A DNA stretch of 30,286 bases from an uncultured Bacteroides sp. (GTDB taxonomy: Bacteria; Bacteroidota; Bacteroidia; Bacteroidales; Bacteroidaceae): positions 1 to 30,286 of the forward strand of contig CAJKOW010000021.1 in assembly GCA_905201685.1 (NCBI GenBank), in the 5' to 3' direction. Below are positions 7,120-15,482 of this stretch, piece by piece (position 1 is the stretch's first letter; every line of letters starts with the position of its first letter). The notes below the pieces were generated by a model that was not told the DNA's origin, ran no database searches, and worked only from the letters and a program-made list of their open reading frames with translations. The position numbers and the translations under genes are program-made.

Positions 7120-7150
7120 AGGCCGGTAACCCGTGTTACCGGCCTTTATG
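7120..7150. terminator. Terminator between ung and lptD-like gene
   Basis: A perfect 11-bp stem (7120-7130 with 7135-7145) with loop CCGT is GC-rich and followed by a weak T tract. It sits between convergent genes and could serve both, though neither side has a long T run. Confidence 0.7.
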
Positions 7151-7231
7151 GTAGGTGTGTGTCCGATTTCGTCCGTACGTTTGCTGCCGGAAGGGCAGGC
7201 AGGGAGGATGCAGCGGGGCCTGCCGGCGGGG

Positions 7232-10012
7232 TTAATACCACTGTATGTTGCTCTGCGTCTGGCTGCGTTGCTCCCACTTCAGGTCTTGCAGGATGCTGGC
7301 GTTGGCACGTATCGTGAAGTTGTAGTACTTCCAGCGTCCGAAGGGCGAGAGACTGGCCGACATGCTGAAGCAGTGCAGGTCGCGCGTGATGTTGAAGGCC
7401 GTCTGTACGATTTCTTTGCTTTCGAAGTCGTAACCCGAGTTGAAGTTGATGGCCCACTTATTGGAGATCTTGATGTTTCCGTTGATGTTCAGCGCGTTCA
7501 AGCTTATCTTGTACGGGTAGCGCATGGTGTTGCGGTTGATAGGCTTGCTGGTATCCTCGCTGATGTTGAAACCGGTGCTGAGGTTGATGGACCACGGCAT
7601 CTTGAACACCTGGTAGCCGTCGCTGTCGGCAGCGGCCTTTTCGGTCTTCTTTTCGTTGCGGCTGGATGTGTTTGCCTCGTTGCTGGCATTGCCGTCGGTG
7701 GTGCCGTCTCCTTGTCCGTCGCCGTTCTTGTTGTCTCCTTCGTCCAGTTTCTCGCCGGTGAACAGGGCTTTCAGTTTCTTCCACGTGTCGTTGTTCAGGG
7801 TGTAGCTGAACGATGTTCCATATCCCTGGAATCGTCCGAATCGTCCGTACGACCATTCGGTACGGTCGCTCTGCACCACGTTGCCGTTCTTGTCGAAGGC
7901 ATAGGCGTAGGTGGCAAAGGTGGAGCTCATGCTGAACGTATAGTTCTTGGTGAGCTTCAGACGCAGGTTCAGGTTCAGGTTGCTCCATGGGCGGACAGTG
8001 GCAGCCGTGTTGTACGAGATGCTGGCGCCCAGTTCGTCTATCAGACTGATCTTGTGGATGGAGTCGTTCTTGTCCTTGTACTTCATTTCGAGGTTGTTCG
8101 AGATGCTGAAGGAGATGTTTCCCGAACGTCCCTGGCTGGGCGGGCTGAAGGCCTGTCCGGAGTAGGGCGAATAGACGACGGTGTCCTGTGTGCCGTCCGA
8201 GTTGGGCTTCATGTACGATGTCCAGTATCCGTAACGTTCGGCTCCGAAGTCGGGCGATGCGCTGAACGAGATAGACGGCGTGATGACGTGGCGTATCTGG
8301 ATGGCCTTCTTCGGGAAGATGAGCGGCTTGTACATGCCGTATATCTTGGTGTTGACGCTCATGCTGGCGCTGTAGTTATAGACGCGGTTGAATCCGTATA
8401 TCGTGTCGCTCACTTCGGCGCCCGTGCCGTTGGTTCCCGCTGTCGGGTCCCAGTCTTTCATCACCTTGCGTGTGTACCAGCGTTCGGTGTAGTTCACGCT
8501 GGGCGTCACGTTGAAGTACTTGAACAGGGTGAAGGTGGCGCTGATGGGAATTTCGTGCTGCATGCCGTTTTCCCAGTCTCTGAGCAGGTTCGACTTGAAC
8601 AGCATGTTGTCCTTCGTCTGTATGCTGTTCTTCATTCGTCCGGTGTATCGGATGGAGATTTTCTCGTACCATTTCTCTTCGCCCACGGCTTTCTTCCTTT
8701 TGAAGGGGAAGATGGTGGTCAGCGAAATGTTCAGGTCGGGCAAGGTCATGTTGATCGAAGAGTCCTTCATGCTTTGGGCGATGTTCGACGTAGCCGATAC
8801 GGTCAGCTTCTTGTCGAAGAAGTAGCGCGTATAGCTGACGCTGGACGTCTTGGTATTCTGCGACATGGCCTGCGAGTTGTACAGGTTGTCGATGTTGGTG
8901 CGTTCGTAGCTACTGGTGGCAAAGTTCACGCTGGCCGAGAAAGTCTGGTTGGGGTTGGCCTTGGCATCCTGGCGGTGCGACCACACAATCTTGAAGTCCT
9001 TGGCCACCGAATAGTCCGGCAGTCCTTTGTCGCCCGTCTTGGTCACCTGGTAGCTGGCCTGCAGCAAGCCGGAATATTTGTATCGTTTGATGTAGTTGGA
9101 CTCGACGTTCAGTGCCCACGACCCTTTGGTGAAGATGTCGCCGCGCAGCTTCAGGTCCATCTGGTCGCTGATGGCAAAGTAGTAACCGCCGTCGGTCAGA
9201 CCGAAACCACGGTTGGAGTCGTCCATATAAGTAGGCATGATGAAGCCCGACTGGTAACTGCTCGAAAAGGGGAAGAAGAAGAACGGCACTGCCAGCGGCA
9301 GGGGGACGTCTTCCACCACGAGGTAGGCAGGACCGGTTACGACGTTCTTCTTGGGACGCACCTTGGCGTAGGTCATCTGCATGTAGAAGTGAGGATGTTC
9401 GTGGTTGTCGCACGTCGTGTATCGTCCTTGCTTCATGTAGAGTTCGTCGTTGGCGCCTTTCTTGGCATTGTTGCCGGTCACGTAGCCTTCGCCCTGCTGG
9501 CTGGTTACGTCGCTGATGATACCTTTCTTGCTCTTGAAGTTGTAGCGTATGGTGTTTGTTTCGTAGGGCGTCTCGCCGTCCTTGAAGACCGGCGTACCCG
9601 ACACGTTGCCTAACGAGTCTTCCACACCGTGGGCAAAAACGGTGCTGCTGTCCATGTTCATCGTGATGACGTCGGCCGTCAGTTCGATGGGACTGCGGGG
9701 TTGCTGATAGACCACTTTGCCTTGGCCGTACAAGTGGGCGAATCCGCTTTGGGTGAATACGATGGAGTCGGTGGCTTCGTAGGTGACGGGTGCGTCCAGC
9801 CCTTCCTTTTTGGGCGGAGCAGCTACCGTGTCTGCAGCCAGTGTGTCTCGTCCGATGGAGTCTGCCGGCAGCGAGTCTTGCAGGATGGCTGTGGTGTCCG
9901 TCCGGTTAACGGGCGGATTCATTCTTCCCCTTCTGCGTTGCGACACGGCTTCACCCGAGAGGAAGAGCAAGACAAATAGCAGTACGAACGATATGATTAT
10001 TCTTGGTTTCAA
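7232..10012 (-). CDS. lptD: LptD-like LPS assembly outer-membrane protein
   Basis: Outer-membrane protein of 926 residues that inserts lipopolysaccharide into the outer leaflet. A signal peptide covers about residues 1-24 (hydrophobic FVLLFVLLFLSG). An N-terminal periplasmic OstA/LptA-like region follows (about 65-230), with AHLYGQGKVVYQQ and ELTADVITMNMDSSTVFAHG. The remainder is a beta-barrel starting near VPFFFFPFSSSYQSGFIMPT, a very typical LptD strand. A hydrophilic low-complexity insert rich in Gly, Asp, Asn, Lys and Glu lies at about 754-800. The Bacteroidetes form differs from the E. coli protein in size and cysteines. A promoter match lies 37 bp upstream, separating it from the HD-domain gene. 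Confidence 0.87.
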   Translation of the reverse strand: MKPRIIISFVLLFVLLFLSGEAVSQRRRGRMNPPVNRTDTTAILQDSLPADSIGRDTLAADTVAAPPKKEGLDAPVTYEATDSIVFTQSGFAHLYGQGKVVYQQPRSPIELTADVITMNMDSSTVFAHGVEDSLGNVSGTPVFKDGETPYETNTIRYNFKSKKGIISDVTSQQGEGYVTGNNAKKGANDELYMKQGRYTTCDNHEHPHFYMQMTYAKVRPKKNVVTGPAYLVVEDVPLPLAVPFFFFPFSSSYQSGFIMPTYMDDSNRGFGLTDGGYYFAISDQMDLKLRGDIFTKGSWALNVESNYIKRYKYSGLLQASYQVTKTGDKGLPDYSVAKDFKIVWSHRQDAKANPNQTFSASVNFATSSYERTNIDNLYNSQAMSQNTKTSSVSYTRYFFDKKLTVSATSNIAQSMKDSSINMTLPDLNISLTTIFPFKRKKAVGEEKWYEKISIRYTGRMKNSIQTKDNMLFKSNLLRDWENGMQHEIPISATFTLFKYFNVTPSVNYTERWYTRKVMKDWDPTAGTNGTGAEVSDTIYGFNRVYNYSASMSVNTKIYGMYKPLIFPKKAIQIRHVITPSISFSASPDFGAERYGYWTSYMKPNSDGTQDTVVYSPYSGQAFSPPSQGRSGNISFSISNNLEMKYKDKNDSIHKISLIDELGASISYNTAATVRPWSNLNLNLRLKLTKNYTFSMSSTFATYAYAFDKNGNVVQSDRTEWSYGRFGRFQGYGTSFSYTLNNDTWKKLKALFTGEKLDEGDNKNGDGQGDGTTDGNASNEANTSSRNEKKTEKAAADSDGYQVFKMPWSINLSTGFNISEDTSKPINRNTMRYPYKISLNALNINGNIKISNKWAINFNSGYDFESKEIVQTAFNITRDLHCFSMSASLSPFGRWKYYNFTIRANASILQDLKWEQRSQTQSNIQWY

Positions 10013-10048
10013 TGATTTTATTTACTAATAGTTTCCGCTTTAGTGGGG

Positions 10049-10056
10049 CAAAAGTA
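10049..10056 (-). promoter_or_regulatory. -7 element of the lptD-like gene promoter
   Basis: TACTTTTG on the minus strand fits TAnnTTTG and lies 37 bp ahead of the start codon. No -33 TTTG is seen. Confidence 0.45.
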
Positions 10057-10101
10057 CGTATTTTATACGGATAATTCTCTTTTTTAATGAAATTTAGATT
10101 G

Positions 10102-10638
10102 TTACAAGAAGAGTTCGCACCAGTGGTCGAAGCGTTTCAGTCCGGCTTCTCCGTAGCGTTCCAGGCTTTTCCGGGCCTTCTCCACCGACTTCTCTTTGTC
10201 CAAATGTGTCTTCGAGTAGAACTTGTCGGCAAAGCAGATGATCTGTTCTTCCAGGCTGACAGGCACCATTTCGCGATGAGGCACGGGCAGGTTGTCGGCG
10301 ATGATTCTGTCCAATGACAGTCCGGCACCCGTATGTCGTTCGCACACTAAGGCGTGGCGGGGGAAGCCCTCGGCGCGTACTAAGTCGGCGCCCAAGTAGC
10401 CGTGGCAGATGTAGGGCTTGTCGCCGAAGCAGTAGATGCTGTCGGCGTCTGTCAGAAAGATGCCGATGTCGTGCAGCATGGCTGCTTCGTAGATGAATTC
10501 TTTGTCTAACTGCAGCTCTGGATGCCGCTCGGCCATTTGCAATGCCTTGTCGGCCACCGAGTGGCTGTGCGTCAGCAGGATGTGTTTCAGTTCGTTCGGT
10601 TCAGGATAATACTTGTCAATCAACAGTTCGGGTGACAT
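10102..10638 (-). CDS. HD-domain protein, probable phosphohydrolase
   Basis: Protein of 178 residues with the metal-binding HD pattern: His24/His26 in LLTHSHSV, His56-Asp57 in AAMLHDIGI, a further HGYLGADLVR segment near 79 and an Asp in the C-terminal helix IICFADKFYSK. Such proteins usually cleave phosphate esters or nucleotides with a bound divalent metal. The substrate here cannot be told from sequence. It lies 28 bp downstream of the ArnT-like gene on the same strand with no terminator between, so it is probably its operon partner. The lptD-like gene next in line has its own promoter match. Confidence 0.82.
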   Translation of the reverse strand: MSPELLIDKYYPEPNELKHILLTHSHSVADKALQMAERHPELQLDKEFIYEAAMLHDIGIFLTDADSIYCFGDKPYICHGYLGADLVRAEGFPRHALVCERHTGAGLSLDRIIADNLPVPHREMVPVSLEEQIICFADKFYSKTHLDKEKSVEKARKSLERYGEAGLKRFDHWCELFL

Positions 10639-10666
10639 GGTAATCTATGTTATATATAGGTAAGCG

Positions 10667-12388
10667 TTATTGTTTCGAAAACCTGTAAATCAGTATTTCT
10701 GCTCTCAGGTCGCAGCTGCGGTAGGGCGTGTGATACACTTCTTCCACCTGATATGTGCCGTTGCAATAGTTCAGGAAGGATTCCTGGTCTTTGACCGATA
10801 CAGCCACGTAGCCTTCGCCTTCGGGATTTTCCAAGGCAAAGTTGCGCATGCGGTCATGCAGGTAGTAGTTGGCACCGTAGAAGCGTATCAGGCGGTCGGT
10901 GTACGAATACATGTAGCCTTCGGGCACATACTGGTTGAAACATTCGGCCAGCTTCTTGTCCGACTTCTCGGCCAACACCACAGGCTGGTAAACACCGTCA
11001 AGCGATACGAACAGGCACAGCATACAGCCGGCCGTGGCGTAGAGCAGCGAACGGCCGTCGGCTTTCTTGGCCAGCGCGCGCAGGGTGCAGATGCCGGCCA
11101 CTACAGGCAGGGCAACGATGAGCCACTTGACAAAGGGCAGCGAGACTTCCTCGAGCGCGTGCATGAAGCCCACGTTCTCGGCTGCATGGCGTCCGCTTCC
11201 CCAGATGCTGTCGGGTATCAACCCCAGACGGACGGCGGCAAAGACTATCGTCAGCAGGAAGCACAGCGAAGCAAAAATGTAAGCCGATATTTTGAACGCC
11301 TTGGCCCAGCGGTTGGCCAAAGCCAGCAGGTACTGGGCAATGAGCAGTGCCATGAACGGATAAATGGGCAGCAGATAGACGCTGCGCTTGCTCTTGGGGA
11401 TGCAGTAGAAGATAAAGATGAACAGAATGACCACCCACGTGAACAGTTGCAGAGGCGACTGGTTGCGGAATGCATTCCAGACTTTGGCAAGGCGCTGCTT
11501 CAGCGAGTCGCCGGCCGGCAGCAGGCGGAGGCCCTTCCAGCGGAGGCCGAAGAGCGAAATAACCAGTACCAGCGTCCAGGGAATCCAGCCCCAGATGATG
11601 GTCAGGAAGTTGTACCACACGGGATTATAGTGCGATTCGTACGACATCGTTCCGGCAAAGCGGCCTGTATTCTCCTCGAGCATCAGGTCAACGAACGGTT
11701 GTCCGCCTTGCAGATAGGCGGCATAGAACCAGAAGACCATCGGAATAAGCGTCAGCAGGCCGATGACCAACAGCGAACCGAACGTCTTGAAGAACCCTCG
11801 TCCGCGCAGCAACTGGAAGATGCCGATGCACGTGCAGGGGAAGATGGAGCCGATGGGGCCTTTTGTCAGCGTGGCGCAGGCCATTAGCAGGACGGCTATC
11901 CAGGGAATTCCTTTCGAACCTTTCTCGTCCCAGCGGAAGAGCAAGCACAGCGAAATGACGATGAGCGATACCTGGAGCATATCGATCCGGCAGGCCACTG
12001 CCGCGCGGTGAACCTCGAACGAGGTGAGCAGAAGCAGCGAGGTGAGCACGGCCGTCCGCGTATCTTTCCGTTTGGCAACGAACCAGAAGAAGACCATCTG
12101 CATGGCCAGAAACGACAGGGCGGACGGCAGACGTGAGGTAAATTCGGTCACTTCGCCCGGTATCAGCGAAAAGGCTGCGATGCACCAGTACAGGAAAGGC
12201 GGTTTGTAGGCAATGTCGGTGCCATAGTTCACGGGGAGTATCCAGTTTCCGCTTTCGAGCATGGAAACGGCCACGATGGCTTCACGCGGTTCTCCTTTGG
12301 AGTAGAAAATGGTTTCGCCAATGAAGGGGAGTATCACCAGAATGCTTAGTAGGGCGATAAACCAGAACGCTTGCTTTTTGTCCAGCAT
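10667..12388 (-). CDS. ArnT/PMT-type glycosyltransferase, membrane-bound
   Basis: Polytopic inner-membrane glycosyltransferase of 573 residues, GT-C fold, related to ArnT (lipid A 4-amino-4-deoxyarabinose transferase) and the GT39/GT83 group. The first periplasmic loop carries FYSKGEPREA, the acidic motif expected for the active site, then YKPPFLYWCIAAF. About a dozen hydrophobic segments follow over the first 430 residues, with a soluble C-terminal domain (about 450-573). Donors for this class are polyprenyl-phosphate sugars. The divergent neighbours (GtrA-like and GT2) are the kind of proteins that make and flip such donors, and LptD is next door, so an envelope glycolipid such as lipid A is a reasonable acceptor (inference). 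Confidence 0.84.
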   Translation of the reverse strand: MLDKKQAFWFIALLSILVILPFIGETIFYSKGEPREAIVAVSMLESGNWILPVNYGTDIAYKPPFLYWCIAAFSLIPGEVTEFTSRLPSALSFLAMQMVFFWFVAKRKDTRTAVLTSLLLLTSFEVHRAAVACRIDMLQVSLIVISLCLLFRWDEKGSKGIPWIAVLLMACATLTKGPIGSIFPCTCIGIFQLLRGRGFFKTFGSLLVIGLLTLIPMVFWFYAAYLQGGQPFVDLMLEENTGRFAGTMSYESHYNPVWYNFLTIIWGWIPWTLVLVISLFGLRWKGLRLLPAGDSLKQRLAKVWNAFRNQSPLQLFTWVVILFIFIFYCIPKSKRSVYLLPIYPFMALLIAQYLLALANRWAKAFKISAYIFASLCFLLTIVFAAVRLGLIPDSIWGSGRHAAENVGFMHALEEVSLPFVKWLIVALPVVAGICTLRALAKKADGRSLLYATAGCMLCLFVSLDGVYQPVVLAEKSDKKLAECFNQYVPEGYMYSYTDRLIRFYGANYYLHDRMRNFALENPEGEGYVAVSVKDQESFLNYCNGTYQVEEVYHTPYRSCDLRAEILIYRFSKQ

Positions 12389-12420
12389 AATCTTTGTCTC
12401 TTATTTACGTTTTCCAGCCG

Positions 12421-12428
12421 CAAAAGTA
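12421..12428 (-). promoter_or_regulatory. -7 element of the ArnT-like gene promoter
   Basis: TACTTTTG on the minus strand, 32 bp ahead of the start. It lies 22 bp from the opposing gtrA -7 element, so the two divergent promoters overlap and may be controlled together. Confidence 0.5.
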
Positions 12429-12450
12429 CGAATAATTCTGAAACAATACC

Positions 12451-12458
12451 TAACTTTG
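12451..12458 (+). promoter_or_regulatory. -7 element of the gtrA-like gene promoter
   Basis: TAACTTTG matches TAnnTTTG. The predicted transcript start near 12464 leaves a very short leader before ATG 12475 or 12487. Confidence 0.45.
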
Positions 12459-12474
12459 TACCAGCAATGATAGC

Positions 12475-12894
12475 ATGAACCGAAATATGGATATAAAGAA
12501 GCTGAGACAATTACCCGAATTCTTTCGTTTTGTGATGGTGGGCGTGTTTGCCACAGCCTTGCATTACGGTGTTTATTTTGTCTTGCAGTGGGTCATCAAT
12601 GTCAATGTGGCCTATACGCTGGGTTATGCCATCAGTTTTGTAGCTAACTTCTATCTGACGGCTTATTTCACGTTCGGACAAAAGCCTTCGTGGAGCAAAG
12701 CTTTCGGTTTTGGTGGTGCGCATCTGGTCAATTACCTGCTTCACATGGGGCTGCTGAATCTGTTTCTGTGGCTGGGCATTTCCAAAACGTTGGCGCCTGT
12801 GCCGGTGTTTGCCATTGCTATTCCGGTCAATTTTCTGCTCGTAAGGTTCGTCTTTAAAAATAAGCGGCTGGACGGAAAGTCGCAGGAAGCCTAA
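12475..12894 (+). CDS. GtrA-family membrane protein, probable lipid-linked sugar flippase
   Basis: Small polytopic protein of 139 residues with four membrane segments (about 16-38, 45-67, 78-98, 107-127). The start of helix 1, FFRFVMVGVFATALHYGVYF, and the Asn/aromatic-rich ISFVANFYLTAYFTF block are typical of the GtrA family. These proteins are thought to flip undecaprenyl-phosphate-linked sugars across the inner membrane. An in-frame ATG at 12487 is an alternative start that would lengthen the leader. The GT2 gene 78 bp downstream is the expected partner that makes the lipid-linked sugar. Confidence 0.87.
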   Translation: MNRNMDIKKLRQLPEFFRFVMVGVFATALHYGVYFVLQWVINVNVAYTLGYAISFVANFYLTAYFTFGQKPSWSKAFGFGGAHLVNYLLHMGLLNLFLWLGISKTLAPVPVFAIAIPVNFLLVRFVFKNKRLDGKSQEA

Positions 12895-12972
12895 AAAGCG
12901 GCGGCGATAATTTGCAAATCTCATGTTTTCTTACGAATATTGCAGAAAGTAATATAAACTCTTGGTTTTGGT

Positions 12973-13935
12973 ATGAAAGAAATCCCCTGCCTGGCGATTG
13001 TTGTGCCTTGCTATAAAGAAGAGGCTGTGTTGCATGAAACCCACAAAAGGCTGAGTCAGTTGCTTGACCAGCTGATAGAAGAAAAGCAGATAGCGTCTGA
13101 CAGTTATATATTGTATGTGAACGATGGTAGTACCGACCAGACCTGGCCCATCATTCAAGACTTGTATCAGCACGAATCTTATGCGTGCGGACTGAATCTG
13201 GCCGGAAATGTGGGACATCAGAATGCTTTGATGGCAGGACTTGATCTGGTGAAGGACTATTGCGATATTGCCGTTTCCATTGATGCAGACTTGCAGGACG
13301 ACATCCTTGTCATTGCGGAGATGGTTCGCCGGTATAAGGAAGGCTATGACATAGTTTACGGAGTACGTAAGGAACGGAAAACCGATACCTGGTTCAAACG
13401 TGAAACGGCACAGGCCTTTTATCGGCTGATGAACATGATGGGCGTAAAGACGGTCTATAACCATGCAGATTATCGTCTGATGAGTAAGAGGGCGTTACAG
13501 CAGTTGGCCCGTTTCCGTGAGCGTAACCTTTTTCTTCGTGGTTTGGTTCCGTTGATAGGTTATCAGACTACGTGCGTCTATTATAACCGATCCAAGCGTT
13601 GGGCTGGAGAGTCTAAATATCCGCTAAAGAAGATGCTCGACTTCGCTATCGACGGAATAACTTCTTTTTCCGTCAAGCCGGTACGCATGATTTTCTGGCT
13701 AGGCTGTGTCTTTATACTTATCGGGATTGGGGTGACGATATGGACGCTGTACACTCATTACATTCACGATACGGTACCTGGCTGGGCTTCACTGATTATT
13801 TCAATCTGGTTAGTAGGTGGTTTTATTCTGGCTGCATTGGGGATTGTCGGCGAATATATTGGAAAAATATATATCGAAGTAAAAGACCGACCCCGATACA
13901 ATATCGAAAGAACGCTTATGCGCAAAGATGCCTGA
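12973..13935 (+). CDS. GT2 polyprenyl-phosphate glycosyltransferase (GtrB/DPM1-like)
   Basis: Inner-membrane enzyme of 320 residues that transfers a sugar from a nucleotide donor to undecaprenyl phosphate. The GT-A catalytic domain (about 1-225) shows VVPCYKEEAVL, YVNDGSTDQTW and the metal-binding DADLQDD at 104-110. Two C-terminal membrane helices (about 239-264 and 271-293) are followed by the cytosolic tail IEVKDRPRYNIE, as in GtrB and bactoprenol glucosyltransferases. Together with the preceding GtrA-like protein it forms the synthesis-and-flip pair of a sugar-modification system. The sugar is not determined by the sequence. No strong terminator was found after it. Confidence 0.92.
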   Translation: MKEIPCLAIVVPCYKEEAVLHETHKRLSQLLDQLIEEKQIASDSYILYVNDGSTDQTWPIIQDLYQHESYACGLNLAGNVGHQNALMAGLDLVKDYCDIAVSIDADLQDDILVIAEMVRRYKEGYDIVYGVRKERKTDTWFKRETAQAFYRLMNMMGVKTVYNHADYRLMSKRALQQLARFRERNLFLRGLVPLIGYQTTCVYYNRSKRWAGESKYPLKKMLDFAIDGITSFSVKPVRMIFWLGCVFILIGIGVTIWTLYTHYIHDTVPGWASLIISIWLVGGFILAALGIVGEYIGKIYIEVKDRPRYNIERTLMRKDA

Positions 13936-14075
13936 TGCTTGTCGGCTCTCGGAATAAAGCCGCTGGTTTGTTGAAATGACTGAACATATTCTATTCTGAT
14001 TTTGTTTCTTCTCAAATGACTTAAAACTGCACGAAGGGCAGAGGAAAACAGAACAGTAGCGATTTGAAAAAGTTG

Positions 14076-14083
14076 TATGTTTG
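14076..14083 (+). promoter_or_regulatory. Possible -7 element of the choloylglycine hydrolase-family gene
   Basis: TATGTTTG fits TAnnTTTG, 54 bp before the start codon. The nearest upstream TTTG (14063-14066) is only 9 bp away, so a normal -33 box is missing. Confidence 0.35.
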
Positions 14084-14137
14084 TTTTCTGTCGATAAGGC
14101 ATGGATAAAGTTTTAATATATAAATAAGTATAAGAGT

Positions 14138-15229
14138 ATGAAATCAAGGATTTTGTTGGCAATTGCAATGGGCATAGGAAGCATGTTTGCCTATCCTTTA
14201 CCTGCCGAGGCTTGCACGGGCATTACCCTGAAAAGTAAAGATAGTGTCACTGTCGTGGCACGAACCATCGAGTGGGGCGGAAGCGACCTCAACAGTCAAT
14301 ACGTCATTGTGCCCCGCGGCTATGAGCAGCGTTCGTACACGCCTGCGGGTGTTACGGGCATGACTTTCAAGGCGCGTTACGGATACGTGGGACTGGCTGT
14401 AGAACAGAAAGACTTCGTGGCCGAGGGGTTGAACGAAGCGGGACTTTCGGCTGGATTGTTCTACTTTCCCAATTATGGCGAGTACGAGAAGTTTGACGAG
14501 GCATTGCAGGACAAGAGTATTGCCGACCTGCAACTGGTTTCGTGGATACTGGGCCAGTGTGCCACCGTGGACGAAGTGAAACAGGCGGTGAGCGAGGTAC
14601 ACATTATTAATATAGATCCGCGTGCCTCTACCGTTCACTGGCGTTTTACCGAACCGTCGGGACGTCAGATTGTGCTGGAAATGATTGATGGAAAGCCCAA
14701 GTTCTATGAGAATCCGCTGGGTGTGCTGACCAATTCGCCAAGTTTCGACTGGCAGCTTACCAACCTGAACAATTACGTCAACCTTTATCCGGGTACGGCT
14801 CCGGCTCAGTCGTTGGGCGGTGCAAAGCTTGCTTCGTTTGGTGCGGGCAGCGGTTTTCTGGGTATACCGGGCGACGTGACACCTCCTTCACGTTTTGTGC
14901 GGGCAGCTTTCTATCAGGCTACGGCACCGGTGCAGGACACGGCACTGAAGACGGTGCTTCAAGGTTTCCAGATACTGAATAACTTCGATATTCCCGTGGG
15001 CATCGAGTTTCAGGCGGGCAAGATACCTGCCGACATTCCGAGCGCTACGCAGTGGACATCGGCAACAGACATGGCCGACCGCATCATCTACTACCGCACG
15101 ATGTACAACAGTGCCATCCGCAGCATCGACCTGAAGACGATTGATTTCAGCAAAGTGAAGTATCGCGCCGTTCCGCTGGATGCAGAAAAGCAACAACCGA
15201 TAGTTTCGGTGAAAATAGCTAATAAATAA
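14138..15229 (+). CDS. Secreted choloylglycine hydrolase-family enzyme (bile salt hydrolase or penicillin V acylase type)
   Basis: N-terminal-nucleophile hydrolase of 363 residues that cleaves linear amides, such as conjugated bile salts or penicillin V. A signal peptide (1-25) ends in AEA directly before Cys26; cleavage there would expose the catalytic cysteine. The Glu at -2 argues against a lipobox. With Cys26 set as Cys2 of the classical numbering, Arg42, Asn199 and Arg252 fall exactly on the conserved Arg18, Asn175 and Arg228. The Asp21 position is Glu45 (ARTIEW), and the Asn82 position appears to be Tyr109. Blocks LTNSPSFDWQL and RFVRAAFY are family marks. Substrate preference cannot be assigned. 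It is monocistronic, with a terminator 63 bp after the stop. Confidence 0.88.
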   Translation: MKSRILLAIAMGIGSMFAYPLPAEACTGITLKSKDSVTVVARTIEWGGSDLNSQYVIVPRGYEQRSYTPAGVTGMTFKARYGYVGLAVEQKDFVAEGLNEAGLSAGLFYFPNYGEYEKFDEALQDKSIADLQLVSWILGQCATVDEVKQAVSEVHIINIDPRASTVHWRFTEPSGRQIVLEMIDGKPKFYENPLGVLTNSPSFDWQLTNLNNYVNLYPGTAPAQSLGGAKLASFGAGSGFLGIPGDVTPPSRFVRAAFYQATAPVQDTALKTVLQGFQILNNFDIPVGIEFQAGKIPADIPSATQWTSATDMADRIIYYRTMYNSAIRSIDLKTIDFSKVKYRAVPLDAEKQQPIVSVKIANK

Positions 15230-15291
15230 CCGGAGGCGATATTATACTGAAAAGTGTCGGGACTGGCTACGGATCAGACCGACTGATACAG

Positions 15292-15328
15292 ATTCCCTTT
15301 TTCGGAACAGAGGACCGAAAAAGGGAAT
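15292..15328. terminator. Strong hairpin terminator after the hydrolase gene
   Basis: A perfect 14-bp stem (15292-15305 with 15315-15328), ATTCCCTTTTTCGG and its complement, with a 9-nt loop. The T and A runs lie within the stem and only a short TTT follows. It stands between convergent genes. Confidence 0.75.
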
Positions 15329-15398
15329 TTGCATTATCGGGAACTCAGGTAGAATGGATTTCCCAGAAAGGACTGAAAACTGACCAGTCTTGCAATTA

Positions 15399-15464
15399 TT
15401 TTTTCCCAGTTAGGAAAAAATAATTCTCCAGTTAGGAAAAAATATTTTCTTAACTAGGAAAAAA
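15399..15464. repeat. Three tandem 22-bp units with inverted-repeat arms
   Basis: Units at 15399-15420, 15421-15442 and 15443-15464 share the core CAGTTAGGAAAAAA (third copy TAACTAGGAAAAAA). In unit 1 the arms TTTTTTCC and GGAAAAAA form a perfect 8-bp inverted repeat around CAGTTA; unit 3 keeps 6 of 8 positions and unit 2 only 4. A degenerate copy may precede at 15385. The array lies between the convergent hydrolase and TonB-receptor genes, 19 bp from the receptor stop. Confidence 0.85.
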
Positions 15465-15482
15465 TGAAGGGCTATACAGTTG

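Noticed and set aside
7133..9613. An 826-codon open frame antisense to the lptD-like gene
   Set aside because: The opposite strand encodes a clear outer-membrane protein with signal peptide and family motifs. The antisense frame has no recognisable domain and follows from the GC-rich codon pattern.
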